Part shown: piece after piece, positions 48,901-58,688 of the stretch
Layout: every line of letters begins with the position of its first letter
Numbering within the stretch: the stretch's first letter is position 1
Assembly (NCBI RefSeq): GCF_022870865.1
Contig: NZ_CP091508.1
Location: 2,728,001-2,792,000, forward strand
DNA from: Uruburuella testudinis
Lineage (GTDB): Bacteria > Pseudomonadota > Gammaproteobacteria > Burkholderiales > Neisseriaceae
Direction of reading: 5' to 3'
Length of the DNA: 64,000 nucleotides
Program-made: the position numbers and the translations under genes
The notes under the pieces: model-generated
Told to the model about the DNA's origin: nothing
What the model saw: only the letters and a program-made list of their open reading frames with translations
Databases searched by the model: none

Positions 48901-51900
48901 GATTGTTCGCAACGTTTGCCAGTTGATCTTCGGTAGCTGCCTGACCGCTGGTAAAATTATCCGGGTCGAAAGTGGTGTTGGTCAAACCGCCGATGGTGCC
49001 TGTATTCCCATTAATGGTTACCGGGTTGCCGTTGTTGGCATCGCCTACGCTGATGCTGTTTGCCAAGCCGAAAGTGACCGCATCGGCATCTGCTGTTTTT
49101 GTCAGCGTAATATTGCCGTCGGTGTTGTTCAAATCAACCGTTTCACCCGGGGCAACATTGCTGCTGCTTTCACCGTTGGCGGTTAAGTTCCAGCCTTGGT
49201 TTACATGGGCAATCGCATCGTCGATATTGGTTTCACCGGTGCCGCCGATGCCGTCTGTATCGCCGCCCATGGTGATATTGCCTTGATTATCAACAGCGGC
49301 ATCACCACCCAAGACATTCACAACCGAATTGGCCACATTGCCCAAGCGGTCGGTCACCAGATACAACTGGCTGCCGTTAATCGCATCAGTAGACGTTTCG
49401 CTGATTTGGCCGGCGGCAACATTTTGAATCTGGCGCTCGCTACCTGCCGCCCCTACGCTGAATGCGCTGGTTGGTGTATTACCGGCAAAACCACTATAAG
49501 CGATATCGTTTACTGTTGCTTCATTGACCGAAGTAACGGCTGTTGTTACCGAGCCTCGGCCAATCGCCACATCACCAGTAGCAGTATTGGCTGCCGCCTG
49601 GTCACCGATGGCAATTGCATAGTTAGTACCGGCAACACTTTCCATACCGATAGCGGTTGCACGGAAAGTAGCATTGGCCGAATTACCGATAGCGATGGCA
49701 TTGTTGCCGGTAGCATTGGCATTATTGCCGGCTGCAATACTGTTATTACCGGCAGCCTGAGCGCCATAACCCACTGCAACCGAACGGGTGCCGCTTGCTG
49801 CAGATGTTGCGCCTAATGCTGTCGATTGATTACCGGTAGCGCGGGAACGACGGCCGACCGCTGTAATTTCAGTCAGCGCACTGCCATCCACACCAACAAC
49901 CACACCATTACCAACCGCTACTGATTGAGAAGCATAAACATTGATATTGCTGCCCAATGCATTGCTGCCCTCTCTAGTGATATTGGTGTAGGCACCAACC
50001 GCAGTCGATTGGCGGCCTTCCACTGTTGTTTCTGCGCCGATGGCAGTAACATAGTTGGCATCGCCCGCACTGACATTGCTGCCGACCGCAATACCGCCCA
50101 AACCGGTAGCTTTGGCATTTACACCGGCAGCCAAAGCATTTTCGCCTGTAGCACCGTCATTGTTATAGTTGCCGTCTTGGTCATTATTGCCGTTTACGCT
50201 GTAGTAATGAACTGCATCGCCACCGCTGATATTTTTGATTTCTTCAGCCAATTGGTTGGACACCATATACAACTGGCTGCCGTTAATCGCATCGGTAGAG
50301 GCAGCGCTGATTTGGCCGGCGGCAACATTTTTGATTTGGCGTTCGGCGCCTGCCGCACCAACTGACACAATAGCGCCGTCAGTTAAAGTACCCGAGCCGG
50401 CAAAGCCGCCATATTCGATACCGTTTACCGTAGCCTCGGTGGTTTGTACATATTGATCAGCGGTTGAATCATTGCCCAACACCACTGCGCCGGTCATGCC
50501 GTTTGCAACGGTAACATTGTTGCCCATAACGAACACATTGGTGTCCTGTACGCTGTTGTTATAGCCGACAATCGCCGAATTGGAGGCATTTACTTCATTT
50601 TGAATGCCGCCTGAAGTGGTAATCACACCGTTGCCATCACGGGTAACCGCTTCGCCGCCCAAGTTGTTACGGCCGCCCAAGATAAACGAATTATCGGTGC
50701 TGCTGCCGACGGCATTGTTGTTACCGGCCGAGAAACTGTTGCTGCCGCTGACGATAGACGGATCACCAACCGCACTTGAACCTTCACCGCTGACCACATT
50801 GCCGGTGCCGATGGAAATCGTATTGGCAGCTGTGGCTTGTGCACCGTTACCCATAGCAATGGCATTTTCACCGCCGGCTACAGCAGCAGTACTAATTGCT
50901 ACCGCACTCACACCTGAAGCTTGAGCAAATCTTCCGATAGCGGTTGCATTATTCGCACCGGCATTGGCATTAAAGCCAATACCAACGCTTTCATAGCCAA
51001 GCGCTTTAACGCTTGAGCCGACGGCAACCACATTACGAGTTGCAGTTGTTACCCCGCCATTCGCAAAGTTACCGATCAATACGTTACGATCATTATTTGT
51101 GCGTAAACCACTCTGCGGCCCCATAATAATAGAACGATCAGAAGTAGATTCCTGCCCTGCCAAATGACCGACATAAACATTGTTATCACCTTTGGCTGCA
51201 TCACCAGCAATTGAACCAACGGCTACGTTACTATCACCTGATATATAGCGGCCGGCACCCGAACCGACAAACGTATTTCCGCCGGATCCAAAGCCAGGGA
51301 ATGTGGCATTTCTTCCATCATTCGAAGTCAGCCCGGCGCCGGCACCGTTACCAATCATCACATTGCCATTAGCACGGGTATCAGTAATGCCGCGACCGGC
51401 TCCTGAACCCAACGCGATATTACCGTAGGAAGCGGTATTTTCACCGGCTTCTCGACCGATATACACACTTGGCGCACGATTGCCGTCTGTCACTGCCGCT
51501 TGCAGGGTTTGAGTGGCGGTATCCAATTTGCCCGCCTCAAAACCGATGGCGACACTGTAATCTTTTTTCGAGTTTACGCCCGCTTCAGTACCGATATTGA
51601 CGTTTTGAATATTCCAGTTATCTACCGTACCCTTTGCAGCATTTTCACCGATAGAAATATTGCGGCCGCCATCGGCAGTCGCACCGTATCCAATAGCAAT
51701 ATTATTCATTTTGCCAACGGTCGTGCGGTTATTCGGATTTTGCGGGTCGTCCATATCAGCACGGCCTGCCGTGGCGCTTTGCCCGATGGCAATCGAACCG
51801 GAAGTGACTGCATTTGCACTGCTGCCGACAGCAACGCTGCCTTCTCCTGCCGCTTTCGCATTCACGCCGGCCGCCAATGCATTTTTACCTGTGGCACCAT

Positions 51901-54106
51901 CATTATTATAGTTGCCGCCTTGAACACTCTCGTCATCTACACTGTAGTAATGAATGCCGTCACCGCTGCTGCTGATATTTTTAATCTCTTCAGCCAATTG
52001 GTTGGACACCATATACAACTGGCTGCCGTTGATGGCATCCGTGCTGGTTGTGCTGATTTCACCTGCGGCGACATTAATGATTTGGCGCTCTTTGCCTGCA
52101 TCGCCCACGCTCACCACACCGTTTTCAGCACTGCCTTGACCGGCAAAGCCGCTGTAAGTGATGCCGTTGACCGTTGCGCTACTCACGGCAGCCGCAGCGC
52201 GATCGGCCGAAGCATTGCCCAACACCACGCTGTTGGCTTGGGTAGTGGTCACATTGCTGCCCACCACAAAGGTGTTGTTTTGAGCGATATTATTGTCATT
52301 ACCCAGAGAGTAAGAGCCTTCGCCACTGATGGTGGTCGGGTCGCCGATAGCACCGGAATTTTTGCCGGTCACGTTATTGCCAAACCCGATACTGATTGAC
52401 TGCTCGCCCACAGCCTTCGCATTTTTACCGATAGCAACGGCATTAACGCCCGAAGCGGTAGCCGTGTCACCCACTGCCAAAGAAGAGCTGCCGGATGCTT
52501 TGGCATTGGCACCCAAAGCAGAAGCATTGGCCGCTGTAGCAGACGAGGCAATACCAACGGCAGTGGTGTAACGCGCACCATTAATCACCGTCGCTTCACG
52601 ATTCGGCATACCCTCTTCATCGCGAGACAAAGGCCCTAATTCTGCACCGGCCGCCGCGCTGGTGCCGATGGCCACACCATATTCTCCCGTGGTGGCATAA
52701 CGACCGATGGCTACCGAAGCGCTGGCCAGATTGGTTGCCGAATCTTGTAACGTTCGGGCACTCTGCCCAATCGCTACCCCGCCGTAACTTTTTGAATTTT
52801 GGCCGATAGCAATCGTTGCCGCATCAGTCACCCGTTGAGAATAGGCATTCTCACCGATTGCAATCGCATCAATTGATGCTTGTGCATTTTGGCCGACAGC
52901 AATACCGTTATTACCTTTGTAAAGTGTCGTTTCCATTGCTCCGCTCTCCAAATTGAGCGCAGTTATCGGAGTATCAATCGTTTTAGCACCGCTACCCACA
53001 GCAATGGCATTGCTGGCATTATCCACCACAGCCTGATCACCGATGGCAATTGAGCTGGTACCTGTTTGATCGGCGCCACTGCCGGCTTTTACCTGCGCCG
53101 CTTTGCCGATTGCAATCGAGCTTGCGGTTAAGCTTTTAGCGCTTTTGCCGATGGCAGTCGCACTATCTGCCGTTGCTGTTGTATCTGTACCAATGGCCAG
53201 GGCATCTGCTGCGCTGGCTGTGGCCGCGGTATCCGTATCCAAATAAGCATCTGTAGCGGTTGATGAGCCGATGGCGATCGAACGAGTGCCGCTGGCTTGT
53301 GAAGAGTGGCCGACAGCCAAAGCATTGGCGCCGGTGGCGCTGGCGACATTACCGAGCGCGGTTGAATAGTCGCCGGAAGCAGTTGTTTGACGGCCCATTG
53401 CAATTGCAGTGTTGCCTGACGAAACGGTGCCGGTGCCGATGGCAACTGCCGAAGGGCCGGCAGCTTTATTGCCCATACCCATTGCCAATGCATAACCATC
53501 GCTGGCTTCATTACCATTACCGAAGGCAAACGCAGCATAATTGTTGCCTGTCATACCGGCAATATTATTGTAACCGACAGCGGTGCCGCCTGCACGGGCA
53601 ATGCTGTTTTGACCGATACTAACAGCCGATGGCGATACGCCGTTTGTAGTAGATGAATCATCATTCTTAGGCTGATTGTGCTCAGGCATGGTCACCCATT
53701 GTGCAGCAGTGCCGTCACGGTTAGTGATTTGCTGATAACCCACACTCTGATTGCTGGAATAGGCGTTTGCGCCGATTGAAATATTTCCTGTTAGGTTATC
53801 AGTCGGCAAAGAACTAGTCGCCGCTATTGCATTAGTACCAATCGCAATCGAATCCTGCGCTAGTGCGCTGGCCGTGCCTGATGTACTGGCGGTCGAACCG
53901 ATAGCTACCGATGCATAACCGGCCACAGGGAAGGCCAGCAGCAAGGCGGCTACGGATGCTTTGATACCGGTCAGCAGGGCACCGAAGGCTGATGCAGCAG
54001 CAGTTTGGCTGCGCGCATTGCGCTTGCCTTTGGTGTTGTCTAATTCAGATACGGCCACCCAGCTTTGGCTGGATTCGTTCCAAACGGTTTTATAAACCTT
54101 ATTCAT
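45983..54106 (-). CDS. Giant trimeric autotransporter adhesin (YadA/Hsf family)
   Basis: A 2,707-residue surface adhesin. From ATG 54106 it starts MNKVYKTVWNESSQSWVAVSE, an extended signal peptide region, followed by a hydrophobic core ending AFPVAGYA. The passenger begins with a very long YadA-type head of AIG..A.A.G..S.A.G repeats, broken by eight neck-type motifs: five with NGSQLY and three with N-x2-QLN. The lower stalk has collagen-like segments (GLTGPAGADGT and GAPGLDGNDGENG) in a tandem duplicate. The last 60 residues are the YadA anchor (KSMVAIAGGVYRGESGYALGF ... GVGYQW, ending in an aromatic residue). It should trimerise and bind host matrix or cells. AGGAAA precedes the start. Upstream Met codons to 54190 are rejected. 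Confidence 0.95.
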   Translation of the reverse strand: MNKVYKTVWNESSQSWVAVSELDNTKGKRNARSQTAAASAFGALLTGIKASVAALLLAFPVAGYASVAIGSTASTSGTASALAQDSIAIGTNAIAATSSLPTDNLTGNISIGANAYSSNQSVGYQQITNRDGTAAQWVTMPEHNQPKNDDSSTTNGVSPSAVSIGQNSIARAGGTAVGYNNIAGMTGNNYAAFAFGNGNEASDGYALAMGMGNKAAGPSAVAIGTGTVSSGNTAIAMGRQTTASGDYSTALGNVASATGANALAVGHSSQASGTRSIAIGSSTATDAYLDTDTAATASAADALAIGTDTTATADSATAIGKSAKSLTASSIAIGKAAQVKAGSGADQTGTSSIAIGDQAVVDNASNAIAVGSGAKTIDTPITALNLESGAMETTLYKGNNGIAVGQNAQASIDAIAIGENAYSQRVTDAATIAIGQNSKSYGGVAIGQSARTLQDSATNLASASVAIGRYATTGEYGVAIGTSAAAGAELGPLSRDEEGMPNREATVINGARYTTAVGIASSATAANASALGANAKASGSSSLAVGDTATASGVNAVAIGKNAKAVGEQSISIGFGNNVTGKNSGAIGDPTTISGEGSYSLGNDNNIAQNNTFVVGSNVTTTQANSVVLGNASADRAAAAVSSATVNGITYSGFAGQGSAENGVVSVGDAGKERQIINVAAGEISTTSTDAINGSQLYMVSNQLAEEIKNISSSGDGIHYYSVDDESVQGGNYNNDGATGKNALAAGVNAKAAGEGSVAVGSSANAVTSGSIAIGQSATAGRADMDDPQNPNNRTTVGKMNNIAIGYGATADGGRNISIGENAAKGTVDNWNIQNVNIGTEAGVNSKKDYSVAIGFEAGKLDTATQTLQAAVTDGNRAPSVYIGREAGENTASYGNIALGSGAGRGITDTRANGNVMIGNGAGAGLTSNDGRNATFPGFGSGGNTFVGSGAGRYISGDSNVAVGSIAGDAAKGDNNVYVGHLAGQESTSDRSIIMGPQSGLRTNNDRNVLIGNFANGGVTTATRNVVAVGSSVKALGYESVGIGFNANAGANNATAIGRFAQASGVSAVAISTAAVAGGENAIAMGNGAQATAANTISIGTGNVVSGEGSSAVGDPSIVSGSNSFSAGNNNAVGSSTDNSFILGGRNNLGGEAVTRDGNGVITTSGGIQNEVNASNSAIVGYNNSVQDTNVFVMGNNVTVANGMTGAVVLGNDSTADQYVQTTEATVNGIEYGGFAGSGTLTDGAIVSVGAAGAERQIKNVAAGQISAASTDAINGSQLYMVSNQLAEEIKNISGGDAVHYYSVNGNNDQDGNYNNDGATGENALAAGVNAKATGLGGIAVGSNVSAGDANYVTAIGAETTVEGRQSTAVGAYTNITREGSNALGSNINVYASQSVAVGNGVVVGVDGSALTEITAVGRRSRATGNQSTALGATSAASGTRSVAVGYGAQAAGNNSIAAGNNANATGNNAIAIGNSANATFRATAIGMESVAGTNYAIAIGDQAAANTATGDVAIGRGSVTTAVTSVNEATVNDIAYSGFAGNTPTSAFSVGAAGSERQIQNVAAGQISETSTDAINGSQLYLVTDRLGNVANSVVNVLGGDAAVDNQGNITMGGDTDGIGGTGETNIDDAIAHVNQGWNLTANGESSSNVAPGETVDLNNTDGNITLTKTADADAVTFGLANSISVGDANNGNPVTINGNTGTIGGLTNTTFDPDNFTSGQAATEDQLANVANNPLTFAGDTGTQFERKLGETVNVKGNNTGALTDGNIGVEADGTDTLIVKLAQNINLGSDGSVTTGNTVLNNNGLTITNGPSITSSGIDAGGNKITNVAAGTDGTDAVNVDQLNDAIKNAGGGSTVVEAGNNTTVESNTEGTVTTYTVNAEKSTVSAGSDSLTVTPTTNEETGVTDYAVDLADNITIGDNENAGTIVVKGEDGKDGVSLNGADGTIGLTGPAGADGTSAQATIGVKNGAPGLDGNDGENGESKTRIVYTKPDGSEEEVATLNDGLNFAGNQGDTIAKKLNDTLTVRGALANNAEASAANLRVDSEGGELVVKMAKDLTDLNSATFGNEDGTQTVVNNSGVTITPTAESGKAPVSLTENGLNNGGNKITNVAEGTEGTDAVNLDQLNKAIIDAGGGSTVVEAGNNTTVTSNTEGTVTTYTVNAEKSTVSAGSDSLTVTPTTNEETGVTDYAVDLADNITIGDNENAGTIVVKGEDGKDGVSLNGADGTIGLTGPAGADGTSAQATIGVKNGAPGLDGNDGENGESKTRIVYTKPDGSEEEVATLNDGLNFAGNQGDTIAKKLNDTLTVRGDLDNDAEASAANLRVDSEGGELVVKMAKDLTDLNSATFGNEDGTQTVVNNSGVTITPTAESGKAPVSLTENGLANGGNKITGVANGDISADSTDAVNGSQLYAVQQQVGKHSSVAAGQNITVTEGTNANGGVEYTVATAKEVTFDKTTVGNVVTDAATNTISGLANGEVSSTSTQAVNGSQLYTTNQNVASNTAAINKGLNFSADSGDVVNRQLGDTVAVTGDANIKTATTANGVQVTLNKDLAVDSVKAGNTTVNNSGVAIANSDPAKTVSVTENGLNNGGNTITNVGAGVNGTDAVNVNQLNGLANNINNRIEGVENNANAGTAAAMAVAGLPQAYLPGKSMVAIAGGVYRGESGYALGFSSISDGGNWVIKGTASGNSRGHYGATAGVGYQW
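46940..48548. repeat. 846-bp in-frame tandem duplication in the adhesin stalk
   Basis: Sequence at 47304-47590 recurs almost unchanged at 48150-48436, offset 846 bases (282 codons). The two copies differ in a few codons, for example VRGDLDNDAEAS against VRGALANNAEAS. Each copy carries one collagen-like block and a stalk module. The second copy is replaced at its end by a different neck. Confidence 0.88.
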
Positions 54107-54413
54107 GAGCATTTTTCCTAATTTATGTGGTTTAAAGTAACTTTGAAGTACTTCAATTGCCTTATGACTATCAAAAACAACTGAGTGCACGGCTTAATAG
54201 CCCGGCTTTCAGCATCGCAACCGCCGCAAACCGGCAGATGACGAAATTTGTCACCCGTCGGCGCGGTGTTAACTTTTATATTTTCAAAAAAGTGTTTAAA
54301 ATTAAACAAGTTGTTTAAAATTTCAGATTCGCGGAAAACGCGATAAGATATTTCTAGCAATTTGCATGCCAATATGCAGCCGCCTGATTAGAACGGGGCG
54401 GATTGTTTTATAG
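54107..54413. promoter_or_regulatory. A+T-rich region upstream of the adhesin gene
   Basis: No gene. The direct repeat GTTTAAAATT occurs at 54294-54303 and 54313-54322, with TTTAAAC-type palindromic half-sites around it. It is the likely regulatory region for the adhesin. No long homopolymer suited to phase variation was seen. Confidence 0.45.
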
Positions 54414-54707
54414 GTGATTCAAGCAGTGATTGTTTCGCAAAATTATGAAGATTCTGACGAAAAATGTCACTTTAGTATAATTACCTTACTTTTAGTTGCC
54501 GCACCCTGTCTTAACCTTATCGCTTTTACTGCAAAAGGCTCCTTAGATTCGCATTTCAAACGCAACTTTGGTGTGATGGTATTGATGAACCCACTCGGCG
54601 GAAATATTATCCATACAATTCGTCAGGCGGGAAAACGCAGCACTTATGCGGCAATACTGAGAGCCATTCAAAAGAAAGGCATCAGCCAACGCAGACCGGA
54701 TGCTTGA
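54414..54707 (+). CDS. Doubtful small ORF
   Basis: A 97-codon frame with one hydrophobic segment (FSIITLLLVAAPCLNLIAFTA) and a basic tail. No family recognised and no good ribosome site. Its end runs into the first 335-bp repeat. It may be a gene fragment or chance. Confidence 0.25.
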   Translation: MIQAVIVSQNYEDSDEKCHFSIITLLLVAAPCLNLIAFTAKGSLDSHFKRNFGVMVLMNPLGGNIIHTIRQAGKRSTYAAILRAIQKKGISQRRPDA

Positions 54708-55680
54708 ATCCGACATTTTCAACATTTATCGCAATACTTGAAAACAGCAGCAACATCAACCGTTTGATCGAAACAAGTGTTCGACTTACGCCTCTAACGT
54801 TTGAAGCAACTTGAAATTGGTGAAAGACCTGAAAATAAAAGCAAATTGATTGTGGTGTTAATTCTGCCTTACAGCGAGCACCACCTTTCTACGCCGCTGC
54901 TTGCCGATTTGATACAAAGCATCCGTTGAACCACCAACAGGCCGTGAGTTTTCAGACGGCCTATTATTAGAGCATGGCCACCTGAAACCAAGGATGCCAT
55001 ATTTCCAATCAACAAAAGCCAGCGTAGGTGGTCAGATTCTCAAATCCGACATTTCCAACATCACCGAAATACTTGAAAACAGCAGCAACATCAACCGCTT
55101 GGTCGAAAAAAATGTTCGACTTACACCTCTAACGTTTGAAGCAACTTGAAATTGGTGAAAGACCCGAAAATAAAAGCAAATTGATTGTGGTGTTAATTCT
55201 GCCTTACAGCGAGCACCACCTTTCTACGCCGCTGCTTGCCGATTTGATACAAAGCATCCGTTGAACCATCAACAGGCCGTGAGTTTTCAGACGGCCTATT
55301 ATTAGAGCATGGCCACCTGAAACCAAGGATGCCATATTTCCAATCAACAAAAGCCAGCGTAGGTAGTCAGATTCTCGAATCCGACATTTCCAACATCGCC
55401 GAAATACTTGAAAACAGCAGCAACATCAACCGCTTGGTCGAAACAAATGTTCGACTTACACCGCGGCCGTTTGAAGCAGCTTGGATTTGGCAAACAAACC
55501 TGAAAACAAAAGTAAATTGATTGCGGCGGTATTCCCGTCTTACAACAAGCGCTGCCTTTCCGCGCCGCTGCTCGCCGATTTGATTAAAGGATCCGTTGAA
55601 CCATCAACAGGCCGTGCGTTTTCAGACGGCCTGCTATGATTAGAGCATGGCCATCTGAAACCAAGGAGGCCAATGCACAA
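54690..55680. repeat. Three tandem copies of a 335-bp unit carrying uptake sequences
   Basis: The anchor TACTTGAAAACAGCAGCAAC occurs at 54735, 55070 and 55405, exactly 335 apart. Copy 1 is truncated at its left and copy 3 is the most diverged. Each contains a TTCAGACGGCC uptake core and a degenerate ATGGCCAxCTGAAACC. Short frames recur in every copy (SDISNIxEILENSSNINRLVE, then in another frame LPYSEHHLSTPLLADLI), as if derived from one gene broken by frameshift. Origin unidentified. Confidence 0.8.
55329..55520 (+). pseudogene. Fragmentary ORF in the third 335-bp repeat
   Basis: A 63-codon frame starting MPYFQSTKASVGSQ and containing DISNIAEILENSSNINRL. The same peptide is present, with small changes, in the second copy but is ended by a stop there. 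No promoter, ribosome site or known family. Best read as a remnant. Confidence 0.35.
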
Positions 55681-55695
55681 AAGCAACCTAAATTA

Positions 55696-56055
55696 ACATG
55701 TGTTCGGAATAAGATAATCCATAAGATATAAAATCCTTAACGGTTTTACCCCCCGCGGGGATAAGGAGGGAACAGAGTACTGAGCCACCAAACAAATACG
55801 GCAGCACCCAACCGGATACTGCCGGATAAAATTTGATGTCCGGCAACCCGACAGCCCGGTGATTATTCGACGTATATAAAAATACTGCACCGTCATGCCT
55901 GCCTGCTCGTGCTATGAACTATCTTTGCTCAGCGTTCTGTCGTCAATTGATTTAAATTTAACGATAGTCTTCTTGTGTTTTTTATTTTTATATAAACAGC
56001 AGCTTGCTGCAAGTCGGCTTCTCTTTTTTGGAATTTTCTTATCCCGAACTCACGT
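55696..56055. mobile_element. TIR-bounded non-coding element, copy B (about 360 bp, opposite orientation to copy A)
   Basis: The ends ACATGTGTTCGGAATAAGA and TCTTATCCCGAACTCACGT are inverted repeats matching those of copy A. Its interior is the reverse complement of copy A with two short blocks exchanged in order. It contains an open frame with SIDLNLTIVFLCF, also readable in copy A, but no transposase. Confidence 0.78.
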
Positions 56056-56172
56056 TATTTATAAAGAGGTTTTTTGGTATTTAGAAAGGTGTTTGGGATG
56101 AAAAAATCATCTTAAATATCCAATAGACCTGTATTTCAAACCTGAGTATGCCTTGCAGCCCCAATTTTTAAT

Positions 56173-56200
56173 AAAAAAACCGGCCTTAATGGCCGGTCTT
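56173..56200 (-). terminator. Intrinsic terminator of the alpha ribosomal operon
   Basis: On the minus strand ACCGGCCATTAAGGCCGGT is followed by TTTTTTT, about 20 bases past the rplQ stop codon. Confidence 0.92.
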
Positions 56201-56217
56201 CAACTTTAATTACATAA

Positions 56218-56598
56218 TCAAGCTTGTTCATTAGCTTCAGCGGCTTTATCCACCAATTCAACCAACGCCAAAGGTGCATTATCACCTTTACGGAAGCCAT
56301 ATTTCAATACGCGAACATAACCACCGTTGCGGGTAGAAAAACGAGGGCCCAAGTCATCAAACAATTTAACCACTACATCACGATCACGAGTGCGGTCAAA
56401 TGCCAAACGACGATTGGCCAACGACGGTTTTTTACCCAAAGTAATTAAGGGCTCTACTACACGACGCAACTCTTTTGCTTTCGGCAAAGTGGTTACGATG
56501 GTTTCATGGGTCAACAAAGAGTTTGCCATGTTACGCAACATTGCAGCGCGGTGGCTGCTGGTGCGGTTTAATTTACGATTGCCATTACGATGACGCAT
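56218..56598 (-). CDS. rplQ: 50S ribosomal protein L17
   Basis: A 126-residue large-subunit protein near the exit-tunnel rim. Starts [20 protein letters not shown] and carries [14 protein letters not shown] [19 protein letters not shown] and the terminal [22 protein letters not shown]. Last gene of the alpha operon, 24 bases after rpoA, just before the terminator. Confidence 0.98.
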   Translation of the reverse strand: MRHRNGNRKLNRTSSHRAAMLRNMANSLLTHETIVTTLPKAKELRRVVEPLITLGKKPSLANRRLAFDRTRDRDVVVKLFDDLGPRFSTRNGGYVRVLKYGFRKGDNAPLALVELVDKAAEANEQA

Positions 56599-56622
56599 GT
56601 CATTATCCTTTAATCTTCAAAC

Positions 56623-57609
56623 TTACGGCTTTTCCAAGCCGACAGGCGGCCAGGCTTCCAGTTTTGATCCCAACGTCAAGCCTTTTGAGGCCAACACTTC
56701 TTTGATTTCGTTCAAAGATTTACGACCCAAGTTCGGAGTTTTCAACAACTCGGTCTCAGTACGTTGAATCAAATCGCCGATATAATAAATATCTTCAGCT
56801 TTCAGACAGTTAGCCGAACGTACAGTTAATTCCAAATCATCTACCGGACGCAACAGAATCGGATCAATCGGAGGCGCTTTTTCTTCAACCTCTTCAACCG
56901 GAGTTCCTTGCAAATCCGCAAAAATAGACATTTGATCAATTAAAATACGTGCTGCACTGCGTACTGCTTCTTCCGGATCCAAAGAGCCGTCGGTTTCAAT
57001 ATCCAAAACCAGACGATCCAAATCCGTACGCTGTTCCACACGCGCAGGTTCAACTTCAAAGCTAACACGACTGATGGGCGAAAAGCTCGCATCCAGTTGA
57101 ATAGCACCAATATGTTTATTCTCATCGCGCACTGCCCGACGTCCTGAAACAGATTGGTAACCACGGCCTTGCTCAACCTTGATTTCCATTTCAATATTAC
57201 CATTGTCAGACAAATGGCAAATAACATGTTCCGGGTTGATAATTTCCACATCATGCGGCAAATCAATATCTCCGGCTACTACTTCACCGGTACCGGATTT
57301 TTTCAAGGTTAACTGAACTTGGCTACGACCATGCAGCTTAAACACCACACCTTTCAGATTCAAGAGAATATCAACAACATCCTCCTGCACTCCGTCAAGT
57401 GTGGAGTATTCATGCAATACACCGGTAATAGCCACTTCAGTCGGGGCAAAACCATTCATGGATGACAGTAAGATACGACGCAAAGCATTACCTAAAGTAT
57501 GGCCGAAACCACGCTCAAACGGCTGCATTGATACTTTGGCACGGGTAGTAGACAAAGTATCCACATCAATTTGACGGGGTTTCAAAAATTCGGAAGTGCT
57601 ATTTTGCAT
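56623..57609 (-). CDS. rpoA: RNA polymerase alpha subunit
   Basis: The 328-residue alpha subunit nucleates RNA polymerase assembly and contacts upstream promoter DNA and activators. The N-terminal domain has [21 protein letters not shown] (dimerisation). The C-terminal domain has [25 protein letters not shown] and [19 protein letters not shown] (DNA-contact helix). Length and position between rpsD and rplQ are standard. Confidence 0.98.
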   Translation of the reverse strand: MQNSTSEFLKPRQIDVDTLSTTRAKVSMQPFERGFGHTLGNALRRILLSSMNGFAPTEVAITGVLHEYSTLDGVQEDVVDILLNLKGVVFKLHGRSQVQLTLKKSGTGEVVAGDIDLPHDVEIINPEHVICHLSDNGNIEMEIKVEQGRGYQSVSGRRAVRDENKHIGAIQLDASFSPISRVSFEVEPARVEQRTDLDRLVLDIETDGSLDPEEAVRSAARILIDQMSIFADLQGTPVEEVEEKAPPIDPILLRPVDDLELTVRSANCLKAEDIYYIGDLIQRTETELLKTPNLGRKSLNEIKEVLASKGLTLGSKLEAWPPVGLEKP

Positions 57610-57634
57610 TTAACTGTCCCTCACTGAGCTAGCA

Positions 57635-58255
57635 TTATTTAGAGTAGAACTCTACCACCAGCTGTTCATTAATATCGCCAGTCAATTCTGAGCGATCCGG
57701 CATATTTTTAAATACGCCTTCCATTTTACCTGCATCAACAGATACCCAGCTCGGCATACCGATTTGTGCTGCCAAACCCAATGCTTCTTGAATACGCACT
57801 TGTTTTTTAGCTTTTTCGCGAATAGCCACCACATCACCAGCTTTCACTTGGAAAGAAGGAATATTGACCACTTGTCCATTCACGGTAATGGCTTTATGGG
57901 ATACCAATTGACGCGCTTCAGCTCGAGTAGAACCAAAACCCATACGGTATACAACATTATCCAAACGAGATTCCAACAATTGCAACAGCAACTCACCAGT
58001 AGAACCTTTACGGCGCGCAGCTTCAGCAAAGTAACGGCGGAATTGACGCTCCAACACGCCGTAAATACGGCGGATTTTTTGTTTTTCACGCAGTTGCAGA
58101 CCATAATCTGACAAGCGCGGCTTGCGGGCACCATGCTGACCCGGAGCGGAATCAAGTTTACATTTAGACTCTAAAGAGCGACGCGCACTCTTTAAAAACA
58201 AATCTGTGCCTTCACGGCGAGCTAATTTACATTTAGGGCCGATATAACGTGCCAT
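57635..58255 (-). CDS. rpsD: 30S ribosomal protein S4
   Basis: A 206-residue primary 16S rRNA binder and, in many bacteria, the translational repressor of the alpha operon. It starts [20 protein letters not shown] and contains the S4 RNA-binding domain ([38 protein letters not shown]). It lacks the N-terminal four-Cys zinc site (few cysteines, none in CxxC arrangement), so it is the zinc-free type. Confidence 0.98.
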   Translation of the reverse strand: MARYIGPKCKLARREGTDLFLKSARRSLESKCKLDSAPGQHGARKPRLSDYGLQLREKQKIRRIYGVLERQFRRYFAEAARRKGSTGELLLQLLESRLDNVVYRMGFGSTRAEARQLVSHKAITVNGQVVNIPSFQVKAGDVVAIREKAKKQVRIQEALGLAAQIGMPSWVSVDAGKMEGVFKNMPDRSELTGDINEQLVVEFYSK

Positions 58256-58273
58256 ATCTCAATCACTCCAATA

Positions 58274-58669
58274 TTAAATACGACGTTTTTTAGGCGGACG
58301 GCAACCGTTATGCGGCAACGGGGTAACGTCGGTAATGCTGGTAATCTTGAAACCAAGAGCGTTGAGCGCACGAACAGAAGATTCACGACCCGGACCCGGG
58401 CCTTTAATACGAACTTCTAAATTTTTAACGCCATACTCTTGGGCAACTTTACCAGCTGCTTCTGCAGCTACCTGAGCTGCAAACGGTGTACTTTTACGAG
58501 AACCTTTAAAACCCGCACCACCTGAGGTAGCCCAAGATAACGCATTGCCTTGGCGGTCGGTAATAGTAATGATGGTATTGTTGAATGATGCATGTACATG
58601 CACAATACCTTCACTCACGGTTTTACGTACTTTTTTGCGTACACGCGAGGCTGTGTTTGCTTTAGCCAT
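58274..58669 (-). CDS. rpsK: 30S ribosomal protein S11
   Basis: A 131-residue protein of the 30S platform. Family signatures are [50 protein letters not shown] and the basic terminus [12 protein letters not shown]. Sits between rpsM and rpsD as usual. Confidence 0.98.
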
Positions 58670-58688
58670 TAATCAAATCCTTAAAAAA

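Noticed and set aside
46019-53622. Numerous plus-strand ORFs opposite the adhesin gene
   Set aside because: Shadows of the repetitive adhesin coding sequence; identical copies at 47304 and 48150 merely mirror its 846-bp duplication.
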